Below the pieces are notes generated by a model. That model ran no database searches, was not told the DNA's origin, and saw nothing but the letters and a program-made list of their open reading frames with translations. Positions 37,201 to 45,041 of a stretch of DNA of 64,000 nt are shown here, piece after piece (the first letter of the stretch is position 1; each line of letters starts with the position of its first letter). Source of the DNA: Lysinibacillus sp. ZYM-1 (GTDB taxonomy: Bacteria; Bacillota; Bacilli; Bacillales_A; Planococcaceae). The stretch is from the NCBI RefSeq assembly GCF_001308875.1, contig NZ_KQ465108.1:124001-188000 (forward strand). Direction: 5' to 3'. The translations under genes and the position numbers were made by a program.

Positions 37201-40200
37201 TAGTATCTGCATTACCTGCTTTCAAAACTTTACCATTAATATTAGCTTCAAGAACGTCCCCAATTTTACCATCAATATCGATACCGTAGTGCACTTCAGA
37301 ACCACGTTTACCATAGCCACTAGTTATTGTACCTAACCATCCTTTAGGCTTAACCGTACCTGAAGTAGATGATTGGGTAGGGGAACTACTTGTAAGAGTA
37401 CCAGTTTTTTGAATCTTCCCAGACTCAACTTGTTTTTTTAAGGAAGCCTCTTGCTCCTTCAACACCTTTAGCTTTTCTTTCTCAAACTTAATTTGTTCAT
37501 CTAAAGCGTTTTGATATTCTTTAGAGTGCTTAGGAACTCTAGCAGCTATATGTTGTTGTTTCTCAATTTCAAAATTTAACTCTTCTAGTTTTTGCTTGTA
37601 TTTATCAGTTATGTAGATAGATTCTTTAATTGTAGCATTGGAATCTTTTAGAGCTTTAGTAGCACCTTTTTGTGTTTTAGTAACATTACTGGTCGCTTTA
37701 TCTGATTTTCCTATTGCATCAACTATACTTAAAAGAGAATCGGCATCTGATGATTGAGTACCTGCAAGGGTAGCTAGTTCAGCTTGTTTAAATTTTGTTT
37801 TATCATATGCTTGACTTGCTAATCTTTCCGCAATTAACGAGTCAGTATCATTAAAATTTTTCCCTTTATCTTCAGTGACTTTACCTCTCTTGTTGATGAT
37901 AGCAGCATGGCTAGATTGAAGTTGATCTAATGCTCTAATTTCGGCATTAATAGTGTTGATACGCTTATTAGTTTCTTCTAGATGAACCATCGTAGCTTTG
38001 CCTTCAACACTCATCTTACCAGCAGCAACTAAAGCATAAGCACTAAGCAATGCTTGATTTGCTTTATTTTCAGCTGTAATAATTGCAATAGCTTGTTCAC
38101 GCTGTTTAGACGTACCATTTAATAAGTTAGTTAATTGAGGATATAAAGCAGATAATAACTTAAGTGAATTTGCTAATGACGATTCTTGCTTTTCGGTACG
38201 TTCCGACACATTACCTAAAAACTCAATAACAGTTATTGAATCTGAAACTGCTTTAGTTTGGGCGGCAGATACACCTACTATTTGCTCTTGAGCCGATGAG
38301 AGTTCTTTTAATTTCTTGACTTGTTTTTCGAGTGCATTTGTAGCTTCGTCAGCTGATTGTGAGAATTTATCTGTACCTTCACTACCATCTTTAGTACTTG
38401 CAATGTACTGATCTATACTCATTCCAGCTTTTTTAGCTTCTTCACCAAGTCGCTTTTGTTCATCTACAGCTTTTTGATGAGCATTATTTAGTACATTTAT
38501 AACAGCAGCTCTATCTTCTTCATTTTTAATAACATCTTTTAATAGAGATGGTAAATCTTCTAATATTTTTTTTGCATTTTCAGATGCCTTGTTGAACCCT
38601 TCTTCACTTGTAGCTTGAGATAAACTACTAAATGCAGTTGTAATATCTCCAACAATTTTATTAGCATCCTCCGATAAATTCTCAGAAAACATGGTAGAGA
38701 GGGCATCTTTTACATCTGATAAACCATCCACATCTGACAACTTAATTAGACTGGCAGATAATGTTTGACTAAGAACTTTTTCACTATCACTTAACTCGTT
38801 ATTTTTTAGAATAATAGCTTCAACTGAATCTATATAATCTAATTTTAATTTTGATACATATTCAATTTCTTGAGATGAAACAGCCTCAAGATCTTTTAAA
38901 TGAGTTCTAAAAGTTCCTTCTAACCTACTATAGTATTTAGCTAAATCAGTGTCGCCATTTTGTTCAGCGGTCTTTCTTTTATTCGTAACATCTTCTAATT
39001 TTTTCTCTATTTTTTCTACAGTGTTAAAGGCAGGATTACCCTCATTATCAACAATATCAATTATATATTCTGCACCTATACCATGATGATATAGGTTATT
39101 AGTCATTTTTACTCTACTCTCAACTTTATCAAATAATTTATTTTTTTCTTTAGAAATATCTACTAGTTCTTTTTCGTTTACAACGATTCTTTTATCACGT
39201 TTATTTGTTTCTTCAATATCCTTTTTCTCTTTTTCAATTTCTAATTGCTCTCTAAGTAATTCAAGTTTTACTTTTAATGCATCAGATGAACCGATTACTT
39301 TGTTACCAAATTCATCTTCCCCAGCAGCCAGAGAAGGGAGAAGATTAGCTATTTCATTTTGAATATTATGATATTCTGTCAACGTATGATTATCAGCATG
39401 TCCTTTGTTGACAATTTCACTTAATCTCTCATATTTTGGAATCAATTCATCAAGTGTATCTGAATTTTGTCCATAGGATTCAAGCATCTGTTGATTTGCA
39501 ATTTCAATCTCCTGAGCAAATTGCTTTGCCTCGGCTCTGGCATTCATAAATTGATTTATCAGCCATTCTCCTGCAAGTAATCCAGCTCCAACCCCGGTAG
39601 TGGCAAGAAGCCCTTTTCCAAATGCTGCAAGGCCGCCAACTGCTGATCCACCAGAACCACCATTATTTGTTGTGGTTTCTTCCACAGCCGTAGGTCTAAT
39701 TTTATTAATTAATTCTGTTAATTCTACTGCCCTAGCAGTTCCATCAATAATTGAGGTTAAGAAGTTAGTAGAACTTTTTGCCGCTGCATTAGCGTTGCTC
39801 CCAAATGCGATAATATCTTGGTTCATCTTCTCTAACTGGCTTGATATATCGGATATGCCTGCAATGCTTAAGCCTTTACCAAGCTGGATATTGGTAAGTT
39901 GGTTGTTTAATTCAGCGACTTGGGCTGTTAGTTGTTCAAAGCTGGACGTGTCTATATATGATGTTTGTAGCTCATAAATACTAGATAAATTGGTTTCTAG
40001 GATTTGTAGGTCTTGCTGTGCTCCCTGAATGCCGTTTAGCTTGAATTGATTAATAGCAACAGTTTCCATTTCTGTTTTGAGCTGTGTGATTAATTTACGA
40101 AGAGTTTGAAGTTCATTTGTTGGGATTTTTACGAGTTGCTTATAAAAGGAGCTTACATTTATTTTTAAATCGTCAAATGTTTCATTCAGTGTGTCTACAG

Positions 40201-40507
40201 CTTTAATCGAATCGGTCACTTGCTGTTTGACATCTTCAAAAATTACTAGGGGAGCGGAGACGTCAGTGCCAATGTTTGTTAGCTTTTCATTTAAAGTATC
40301 TACTTGCTGCTCCAATGCTTGGATTTGTTTGCCATAATCAATAAAGAGCTGGCTATTATAGCCTTTAACATCTAAGTTAATTGTTAGACTTGGTATGTTT
40401 TTTAATTGTTTAAGATATGTATGTATATTTTTTTTTGAAATTATCTCGTTGATACCAAGAGCAACCAATAGCTCAGTTGGTTTTTTCTGTTCACCACCAG
40501 TACTCAA
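34298..40507 (-). CDS. tail tape measure protein with M23 peptidase and tail-lysozyme domains
   Basis: This 2069-aa protein is the largest in the window. It starts at TTG with AGGAGG 10 nt upstream. It is rich in coiled coils and has a Gly/Ala hydrophobic stretch at about 285-320. An M23 peptidase domain lies at about 1060-1180 (SGYGKRGSEVHYGIDID, HLHYGVKSG). A phage tail lysozyme domain follows at about 1190-1320 (AIAGIMGNIAQESSFSASA). The C-terminal third is charged coiled coil (about 1480-1800). It sets tail length and may help wall penetration. At about 0.15 nm per residue the tail could be up to about 300 nm. Confidence 0.92.
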   Translation of the reverse strand: MSTGGEQKKPTELLVALGINEIISKKNIHTYLKQLKNIPSLTINLDVKGYNSQLFIDYGKQIQALEQQVDTLNEKLTNIGTDVSAPLVIFEDVKQQVTDSIKAVDTLNETFDDLKINVSSFYKQLVKIPTNELQTLRKLITQLKTEMETVAINQFKLNGIQGAQQDLQILETNLSSIYELQTSYIDTSSFEQLTAQVAELNNQLTNIQLGKGLSIAGISDISSQLEKMNQDIIAFGSNANAAAKSSTNFLTSIIDGTARAVELTELINKIRPTAVEETTTNNGGSGGSAVGGLAAFGKGLLATTGVGAGLLAGEWLINQFMNARAEAKQFAQEIEIANQQMLESYGQNSDTLDELIPKYERLSEIVNKGHADNHTLTEYHNIQNEIANLLPSLAAGEDEFGNKVIGSSDALKVKLELLREQLEIEKEKKDIEETNKRDKRIVVNEKELVDISKEKNKLFDKVESRVKMTNNLYHHGIGAEYIIDIVDNEGNPAFNTVEKIEKKLEDVTNKRKTAEQNGDTDLAKYYSRLEGTFRTHLKDLEAVSSQEIEYVSKLKLDYIDSVEAIILKNNELSDSEKVLSQTLSASLIKLSDVDGLSDVKDALSTMFSENLSEDANKIVGDITTAFSSLSQATSEEGFNKASENAKKILEDLPSLLKDVIKNEEDRAAVINVLNNAHQKAVDEQKRLGEEAKKAGMSIDQYIASTKDGSEGTDKFSQSADEATNALEKQVKKLKELSSAQEQIVGVSAAQTKAVSDSITVIEFLGNVSERTEKQESSLANSLKLLSALYPQLTNLLNGTSKQREQAIAIITAENKANQALLSAYALVAAGKMSVEGKATMVHLEETNKRINTINAEIRALDQLQSSHAAIINKRGKVTEDKGKNFNDTDSLIAERLASQAYDKTKFKQAELATLAGTQSSDADSLLSIVDAIGKSDKATSNVTKTQKGATKALKDSNATIKESIYITDKYKQKLEELNFEIEKQQHIAARVPKHSKEYQNALDEQIKFEKEKLKVLKEQEASLKKQVESGKIQKTGTLTSSSPTQSSTSGTVKPKGWLGTITSGYGKRGSEVHYGIDIDGKIGDVLEANINGKVLKAGNADTIGEHGSYGNLVIIEDTNSNKHYYAHMNDIAVVKGQQITAGTKLGTIGNTGNVDKSRGDGSHLHYGVKSGNSWIDPSNYIQQAKNGVQGNSTQATVWNYFRNKGLNDNAIAGIMGNIAQESSFSASAVNKTSGASGLLQWFGSRKIDLEKYAKSLGKSWNDIQVQLDFAWKELNGSKKNALTSLKRNDLTISQHASEFERLFEHSGGSAVGKRQDYANQYYSQFAGSNGAISIFDTSQEAIDQGISNYLNAQKEVRASESSLVDLYDEKVRGSLSYYDALIAGIDRSIKMSNILANQQLEHSQAYRTELENETKHQKYKQSLLHKEANFIREQLKRTDLSLEFKDELSVQLSELSLAWWDIKENIEGIDVKIENSKINEFDRKIEQLNDTISQSNTLMGLYTKGSKEYNNEQKNIVSALYSKQKAYEAEAEALRKSLQLEKLSNKEMEQKTNRLKELSSAWLEVQAEIMQTNSSIADELISAMKEAYGQQRDYALALKDKEIKTAEDTYKETVKYFEDQAEAYEDSIKKQMQDLDTAHKDKMDKLEKESKAFEDAINRQLELTRKQRAEEGFNKDIEKLQKEETTIVGKINELSMDDSREAKLQRKKLEEELVDIRELIAEKQSDRQYELREQNLQDELDSYQTQYEAIQELEDNNYNAAKDTLDKQLELYNNDLKAKKELEEKKYKETQDRLDKERRDIVNQYTELINNEQSYAELRSQIINGNVDGMSTKLSGFLDTFKMMNKDLLLELGLSWQDLENQIYRITQVQGSLSSVSVPSPNLNLNNGSLISNSNTNNSKPNNTYPRDDAWQKYLANKKAWDSASNSEKVQLNYENEKLRKQWGFQDGSYEALKNLKKYHNGGIVGGKGNRLTELTHKLFNTKPSEETVLALKRELMVPESNISNMFTNIRAVMPDFTKLLPQGSTIHIDNLLSIDSVSQNANLDIERLLDQGMNRLIDKMKPYGFKLR

Positions 40508-40582
40508 GCGACTTTTCCCTCCTAATTAAGACCAATGAAAATGCAGCTACGATTTGTAAACGGTAGCTAAATGGTCAATCGA

Positions 40583-41101
40583 TTAATTTTTATTTACTAA
40601 GGTTTTAACATTTGTATAGGCATTAACAGCTTGTAATTGTTGGTGCAGCTCTTTTTCAAGCTCTAAATATTTAATACTTAAATTAAGTCGTTTACTGATT
40701 TCATCTAAAGTACGAGAAACTTCGTCAAATGTGAACATCTCCAATAAAAACACCTCATACAAACCGATATCGATTAGCTGATGCATCGTAGCAAAATGTG
40801 TTTCAATGGATTTATCTTTTAATTCGGCTTGTAGGCTAGTAAAATGTTTAATTATTAAAAATAAAATATAATGATCTAATTCATGATCATTGTTGAAAAA
40901 ATCAAGCTTATGCCGCTCAACATAAGCTATTGTATGGGATAGATCATTAATTAAAATCGTTACTTTACGTTTACTAAATTTAGGATAATAGTAAATAAAT
41001 TTTTCTTGATCTTTATCTAGATAAAACTTTTGATTTGTATTAACAGATTCTGCGTTTTTTTGAATATCTGTTAATGTAAGTTTTGTTTCACGTTTTGCCA
41101 T
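40583..41101 (-). CDS. probable tape-measure chaperone-position protein
   Basis: The 172-aa helical protein begins MAKRETKLTLTDIQKNA. It lies between the major tail protein and the tape measure, where siphophages encode tail assembly chaperones. Sequence similarity to known chaperones is not evident, and I see no slippery frameshift arrangement. The start at 41101 has GGAGG 6 nt upstream, clearly better than a TTG two codons earlier. Function is inferred from position. Confidence 0.6.
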   Translation of the reverse strand: MAKRETKLTLTDIQKNAESVNTNQKFYLDKDQEKFIYYYPKFSKRKVTILINDLSHTIAYVERHKLDFFNNDHELDHYILFLIIKHFTSLQAELKDKSIETHFATMHQLIDIGLYEVFLLEMFTFDEVSRTLDEISKRLNLSIKYLELEKELHQQLQAVNAYTNVKTLVNKN

Positions 41102-41123
41102 GCTCAACCTCCGATATTAAAAT

Positions 41124-41152
41124 AAATGGGTAGAAAAAATTTCTACCCATTT
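41124..41152 (-). terminator. attenuating hairpin after the major tail protein gene
   Basis: A perfect 13-bp stem (AAATGGGTAGAAA with its complement) over a 3-nt loop. On the minus strand it is followed by ATTTTAATA. It would lower expression of genes after the abundant tube protein. Confidence 0.7.
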
Positions 41153-41165
41153 TACATTAATTTAT

Positions 41166-42164
41166 TTAAATAATATCAACAACAAGCTTTTCACTGTAAG
41201 TACCATCAGTGATTTCAATAATTGTTTGATCATTGACTGTAGCAGAAGCTCCTAAAACAACAACACCATTTGCATTTACTGTAGCAATAGCTGGGTCCTT
41301 TGATGTCCAAGTTAGCTCATTATTCTGTACAAGGACGTTGGCGTAGCCTGCACCACGAATACCTAATACTGTAATAGTTTGTGAATCGCCAGCAACAGTA
41401 GAGTCTAGAACTACATGGGAAGGGCTTGCGGCAAGTGCTGTAAACTGAACTTTTTCCTCAGATAAATTACGAAGTTTGATATAAGCATAATTTCCTTTTT
41501 TATCAGCAAGTGAGCTACCAGCTAGGGAAGAAGAAGCAACACCTTCATGTGTCATTGAAACTTCGATCGCTCCATTTGGCTTGAAGTTTGGTACTTCAAT
41601 AATTACTTCACCAGTTTTTCCACTATTAGAGCGAATATCTACATTTAGTTCCATACGTACCGCTTTCGGGAAGGAATCTGCAGAAACTTCAATTGTATCC
41701 ATCATTTCTTGCACCACATAGATAACCTGAACCTCTTTTCCAGCTAAGACAGGGACAGAAATTTCTTTACCAGTAGGTGTATATTGTGTGAAAGTACCAT
41801 TTAACTGTTCCACATGTACCTTACCTAGAGGAGTTTCAGCTAATGTACCTTTACCAGTAGCATCAAGTAAAATAATTTCATCTGTATAGTATTCAGCTAA
41901 TTGATGATTGATTTCTGTACCATTTTGTAAAGCAATGTATGCAGTATCAAAGGCTGCATCTTCAATGGAGAATGTTAATTCCTTTTGATAGTTAAGTTCA
42001 TATACTTTTTTAGAGCCTTTACCCGCATAAATAGCCTGAGTTTGAATTGCTTGTGTCATAGATGAGTTAAGTAATGTTTTACCATTTAAAATTAATTCAC
42101 CTGTTAAACGATCAAATAAACGAACATTTGCTACTGAAGTTAAAAATTGATTTTGTTGTGACAT
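41166..42164 (-). CDS. major tail (tube) protein with BIG2-like Ig domain
   Basis: The 332-aa protein starts MSQQNQFLTSVANVRLFDRL. The N-terminal ~235 residues are a beta-rich tube domain (GELILNGKTLLNSSMTQAIQ, DTIEVSADSFPKAVRMELNVD). The last ~85 residues are a BIG2-like immunoglobulin domain with the NNELTWTSKDPAIATVNANG signature. Decorative Ig domains are common on siphophage tube proteins. It is the only tube-like gene and no sheath protein is encoded, so the tail should be non-contractile. The ATG at 42164 is preferred over one four codons upstream that abuts the ribosome-binding site. Confidence 0.87.
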   Translation of the reverse strand: MSQQNQFLTSVANVRLFDRLTGELILNGKTLLNSSMTQAIQTQAIYAGKGSKKVYELNYQKELTFSIEDAAFDTAYIALQNGTEINHQLAEYYTDEIILLDATGKGTLAETPLGKVHVEQLNGTFTQYTPTGKEISVPVLAGKEVQVIYVVQEMMDTIEVSADSFPKAVRMELNVDIRSNSGKTGEVIIEVPNFKPNGAIEVSMTHEGVASSSLAGSSLADKKGNYAYIKLRNLSEEKVQFTALAASPSHVVLDSTVAGDSQTITVLGIRGAGYANVLVQNNELTWTSKDPAIATVNANGVVVLGASATVNDQTIIEITDGTYSEKLVVDII

Positions 42165-42199
42165 ATAAATTACCATCCTTTTAGTTATAATTTTATTGT

Positions 42200-42955
42200 T
42201 TAACTAGGTTCAAGACCTAGTTTTTTCATTTGTTGATCAAATGTCGATTTTGTTATAATGACATCTTCATTTTTCTTTGGTTCTTCAATATACCCTAACC
42301 AATGGGGGAGATCTTGGTCATTTTTAAATTCGATTATCCCAGAATAACGCGCATTAAGAATGGCATCGCTACTTACCATATAATCCATACGAATTAAGCC
42401 CTTATGGAATTGATATAATGTTAAATGTTCAATCTCATGGTAGGGTAACCCTGATTTACAATGATAAGCAATGATTTGTTGCTCAAAATCTGCCTGTCTT
42501 GTTTTTCTTTTAGCCATAAATGCACGCGCCTCTTGGATAGCTTTTTTTGTACCAGGATCGATAAATTCATCATCTAAATCAATAAGATTTTGTTCACTAA
42601 TAATGGTTTTGATTTTATCGAAATCACGCTCATTTAAAGTGACGCCATCGACAATCATAAATACCATACCTTTTTCATTCGTTGAAATTTGAATTTCCTC
42701 AGTTTTAAAAACTAAACGGTATAATGAAATTAATTTATCTAGTATTCCATGTCCACCATCATTTTGAGAGATAGATAGTAAAAAAAAGAGGTAAGACATT
42801 CTAATGATTTCCGGCTGTTGAAAATCGTTTTTTGGTAAAAGTAAGCACTGTACAGCATCATAAAATTCGTCCGCGTCCTTCATTTTTACAGGATAAATAT
42901 TTAACCCTTTATATAAAAGAGGTTTTCCAAAAGCCTTTTTGGTGGTGATGTTCAT
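42200..42955 (-). CDS. hypothetical tail-module protein (251 aa)
   Basis: The protein opens MNITTKKAFGKPLLYKGLNI and is mostly helical with charged segments. No catalytic motif is visible. It overlaps the upstream gene by 4 nt and precedes the tube protein. Its size, helical nature and position are compatible with a tail assembly factor. No family is recognised. Confidence 0.65.
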   Translation of the reverse strand: MNITTKKAFGKPLLYKGLNIYPVKMKDADEFYDAVQCLLLPKNDFQQPEIIRMSYLFFLLSISQNDGGHGILDKLISLYRLVFKTEEIQISTNEKGMVFMIVDGVTLNERDFDKIKTIISEQNLIDLDDEFIDPGTKKAIQEARAFMAKRKTRQADFEQQIIAYHCKSGLPYHEIEHLTLYQFHKGLIRMDYMVSSDAILNARYSGIIEFKNDQDLPHWLGYIEEPKKNEDVIITKSTFDQQMKKLGLEPS

Positions 42956-43494
42956 GATCTATAACCTGTAGGTTGTTGTCCTGAGGGCATAATGTAACTC
43001 CAGCGATAACCAACAAAACCTTTTGGTAAATTGGTGATGGGGAGTCCACTATGGAATCTTAAATCCCCAAATTCTTCAATATCCTCTTGAAACAACACCT
43101 CATTTAGCACTTCACCAAGCCAATCAATACGAAAATCAATATTATTGACAGAATCAGGTGTATAAATATCAAAAATATATTGCTGAGTGCTTGAGTAGGG
43201 ATTATCCGTAAATTGATTGATGTTTTTTATATAATTTTTTTGGGGCAACCGAGGTCCTGTATATAAACAAATTCTACAAAAGTTTGTTTCTAGCGATAAA
43301 TCACTAGGTTTATCACCAATAACGATTAAATTTTTAAGTATATGTTCTTTCTCGGGTAATTGAGAGACATCCAATTTTGATTCGTCTAGTGGATCATCGA
43401 ATTGATCTTTTGGTATGTAGTACAGCAAACGCAGAAGTTTTTCATTATTTATTAATGAGTGATAAAATTCAGTTATATTTTTTACAATGTTCAT
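42952..43494 (-). CDS. probable tail-terminator/connector-like protein (180 aa)
   Basis: The protein starts MNIVKNITEFYHSLINNEKL and has LLYYIPKDQFDDPLDE and DWLGEVLNEVLFQ segments. These recall small head-tail connector or tail terminator proteins that open with an N-in-helix LLRLLxY...DDPL pattern. In transcription order it is the first structural gene before the tube protein, the normal place for a tail terminator. The assignment is by resemblance and position, not proven. Confidence 0.6.
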   Translation of the reverse strand: MNIVKNITEFYHSLINNEKLLRLLYYIPKDQFDDPLDESKLDVSQLPEKEHILKNLIVIGDKPSDLSLETNFCRICLYTGPRLPQKNYIKNINQFTDNPYSSTQQYIFDIYTPDSVNNIDFRIDWLGEVLNEVLFQEDIEEFGDLRFHSGLPITNLPKGFVGYRWSYIMPSGQQPTGYRS

Positions 43495-43582
43495 TCTCCT
43501 TTATCGCCTCCAAAAAAGAGTGTAATTTTGAAGGTTTCATCATTAAAAATACTTTACATTCATTTATCCATACAATAGGCAT
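43469..43582 (-). CDS. possible small overlapping gene (37 aa)
   Basis: MPIVWINECKVFLMMKPSKL begins after an AAGGTG and the frame ends 26 nt inside the next gene. The frame is short and basic and has no known match, so it may be chance. It is given because it fills part of an otherwise empty 260-bp gap. Confidence 0.35.
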   Translation of the reverse strand: MPIVWINECKVFLMMKPSKLHSFLEAIKENEHCKKYN

Positions 43583-43680
43583 CACCTTCTTTCATTTATT
43601 TATAAGGATTCATACTAGCTTATTTAAACTGTGTGCATTAAAAGTCTAAGCAACTTAATTATGAAGATGAAACCTTCATG

Positions 43681-43713
43681 ATAGGTCTGTATAAGGAAGA
43701 AATACAGACCTAT
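43681..43713. other. perfect inverted repeat in the 43.5-43.75 kb gap
   Basis: ATAGGTCTGTAT (43681-43692) and ATACAGACCTAT (43702-43713) pair over a 9-nt loop. No T-run follows on either strand, so mRNA stability or protein binding is as likely as termination. Confidence 0.5.
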
Positions 43714-43754
43714 TAGAAAATTTCATTTTTAATATGTATTTTAAATTAATTCAC

Positions 43755-44234
43755 TTATTGAATGGACTCTTCATCTAAATCCTCAATGCCAAGTGCAAGA
43801 GCTTCAAAATATGAGGTATTTGAAAATGTATTATGTCTGTTAGATCCTTTTTTTATTTCTTTCTGTTTATAATGGGAGAGTACGTAATTATCTTGTAATC
43901 GATGCGGTGTACTTTGATTATTAAGTAATTTTGCTAATTCTCTCCGCCTTTTATTCCGCTTTTTAGCTTCCTTAATATATTTTAAATTTTCTTCCTCTAA
44001 TAAAAGCTCTTCTCTAGTAAAATATCCTTTGGTCATATAATACCCAAGCATATCCAATAAAACGATCGTATGATGAGCTTGTGAGGTAATATTTAAATAT
44101 ATTTCTAAAGAGATCTCTTCGCCTCCATAAACGATTTTCTCATTTTCTAATATTGATTGTATGTATTGAACTCGCTCTTCTATTGGAAGCTCTAGATTTA
44201 ATTCAATTATCGTATGTGGTAATTGTATTTTCAT
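43755..44234 (-). CDS. hypothetical late-operon protein (159 aa)
   Basis: The second gene of the late operon begins MKIQLPHTIIELNLELPIEE. It is helical, with a basic patch (KYIKEAKKRNKRRRELAKLL) at about 95-115 and a polar C-terminal tail. The basic patch could bind nucleic acid. No family is recognised. GAAGGAGAA precedes the start. Confidence 0.65.
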   Translation of the reverse strand: MKIQLPHTIIELNLELPIEERVQYIQSILENEKIVYGGEEISLEIYLNITSQAHHTIVLLDMLGYYMTKGYFTREELLLEEENLKYIKEAKKRNKRRRELAKLLNNQSTPHRLQDNYVLSHYKQKEIKKGSNRHNTFSNTSYFEALALGIEDLDEESIQ

Positions 44235-44310
44235 ATTAATTCTCCTTCTACTTATTAGGGTGACTAGTGTAGGTTATAATCTAAGTTTTTCGCCCAAACG
44301 TATGATGTAT

Positions 44311-44814
44311 TTATTTTTTACATTTTTTACATTGGGAATGGAACAAATCTCTACTGCTGCTATTCAAACTAAAAAATTCATCTGTAGCAGGAAGAATATC
44401 ATGACATTTACTACATTTTTTTGTTTTTAATCTTAATTTATTAATATAAGTTACTTTTCTCCATTGTCTATCATTCTCTTGTTTAATTTTTAGACAGATT
44501 GTATTAAATCTACTTCCAACAGTTTTAACGGGAATTCCTAAGATTTTCGCGATGGTATAATAGGAGTAGTCTTTAGTAATATAAGATAGTAGCTTAATTT
44601 GTTCTTCATTCAATGATTTTTTAATTAATTTATCTAAATCCGCAAATAGACTGATGACATCTGTGTTCATTTTTAAAGAATTTGTTGCACAAGCACCTTG
44701 ATTAAAATTTGTATCATCAATCGATCCTCTAAAAGTTAACAGCTCTTTTATAACTGTTATATCAGATAATACTAACTGATTATATTTCGTATCCTTACTT
44801 GTTTGAAAAGCCAT
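44311..44814 (-). CDS. sigma-region-4-like regulator with C-terminal zinc ribbon
   Basis: The 167-aa first gene of the late operon has a helix-turn-helix at about 75-110 (LLSYITKDYSYYTIAKILGI) resembling sigma region 4 or ArpU-type regulators. A C-terminal treble-clef/zinc-ribbon Cys set follows: CSKC at about 134-137 and CKKCKK at the end. Its place directly behind the main promoter fits a late-gene activator, perhaps autoregulatory. No full sigma factor domains are present. Confidence 0.65.
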   Translation of the reverse strand: MAFQTSKDTKYNQLVLSDITVIKELLTFRGSIDDTNFNQGACATNSLKMNTDVISLFADLDKLIKKSLNEEQIKLLSYITKDYSYYTIAKILGIPVKTVGSRFNTICLKIKQENDRQWRKVTYINKLRLKTKKCSKCHDILPATDEFFSLNSSSRDLFHSQCKKCKK

Positions 44815-44857
44815 GCCATATCCATCCCCTTTTGTTTTTCCATATTTATGCTTTTAT

Positions 44858-44885
44858 ATTATAATCCTATTATAAAATAAATCAA
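44858..44885 (-). promoter_or_regulatory. SigA-type promoter of the tail late operon
   Basis: On the minus strand TTGATT (-35) and consensus TATAAT (-10) are separated by 16 nt, about 45 nt before the regulator start. It is the only good promoter I see for the 25-kb operon. Confidence 0.65.
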
Positions 44886-44943
44886 TATTTTAAATTAATT
44901 AATTTATTGAAGGGGATTTTATAAGAGCTGGTTTTTGATAATT

Positions 44944-44956
44944 TAATTGGATTAAT
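44944..44956. repeat. 13-bp element, copy A, in the divergent control region
   Basis: TAATTGGATTAAT occurs here and again at 47473-47485, each at a promoter. Here it overlaps the presumed -35 of the plus-strand regulator operon. It is a candidate operator for the MrpR-like repressor. Confidence 0.5.
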
Positions 44957-44976
44957 TAATTTAAAAATATTATAAT
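44947..44976 (+). promoter_or_regulatory. promoter of the yopQ/yopR-like operon
   Basis: A weak -35 TTGGAT (44947-44952), an 18-nt spacer and a consensus TATAAT (44971-44976) lie 65 nt before the start of the DGQHR gene. Confidence 0.55.
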
Positions 44977-44985
44977 GAAAATTAT

Positions 44986-45013
44986 CATGGATTACTATTA
45001 AAGTAAATCCATG
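44986..45013. promoter_or_regulatory. inverted repeat just after the regulator promoter (operator candidate)
   Basis: CATGGATT (44986-44993) and AATCCATG (45006-45013) are perfect 8-bp arms with 12 bp between. The inner ACT/AGT bases also pair. It lies just past the -10, over the expected transcription start, the usual place for an autoregulatory operator. Confidence 0.6.
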
Positions 45014-45041
45014 TAATAGGAATAAAGAGGAGGAAAGAGTA

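Noticed and set aside
39600-39977. Plus-strand 125-codon open frame inside the tape measure
   Set aside because: It is fully antisense to the tape measure and has a shadow-like Pro/Ser/Ala composition.
43377-43649. Plus-strand 90-codon open frame
   Set aside because: It overlaps the well-supported minus-strand gene at 42952-43494, has no ribosome-binding site, and is rich in Phe/His/Ser as expected of antisense to coding sequence.
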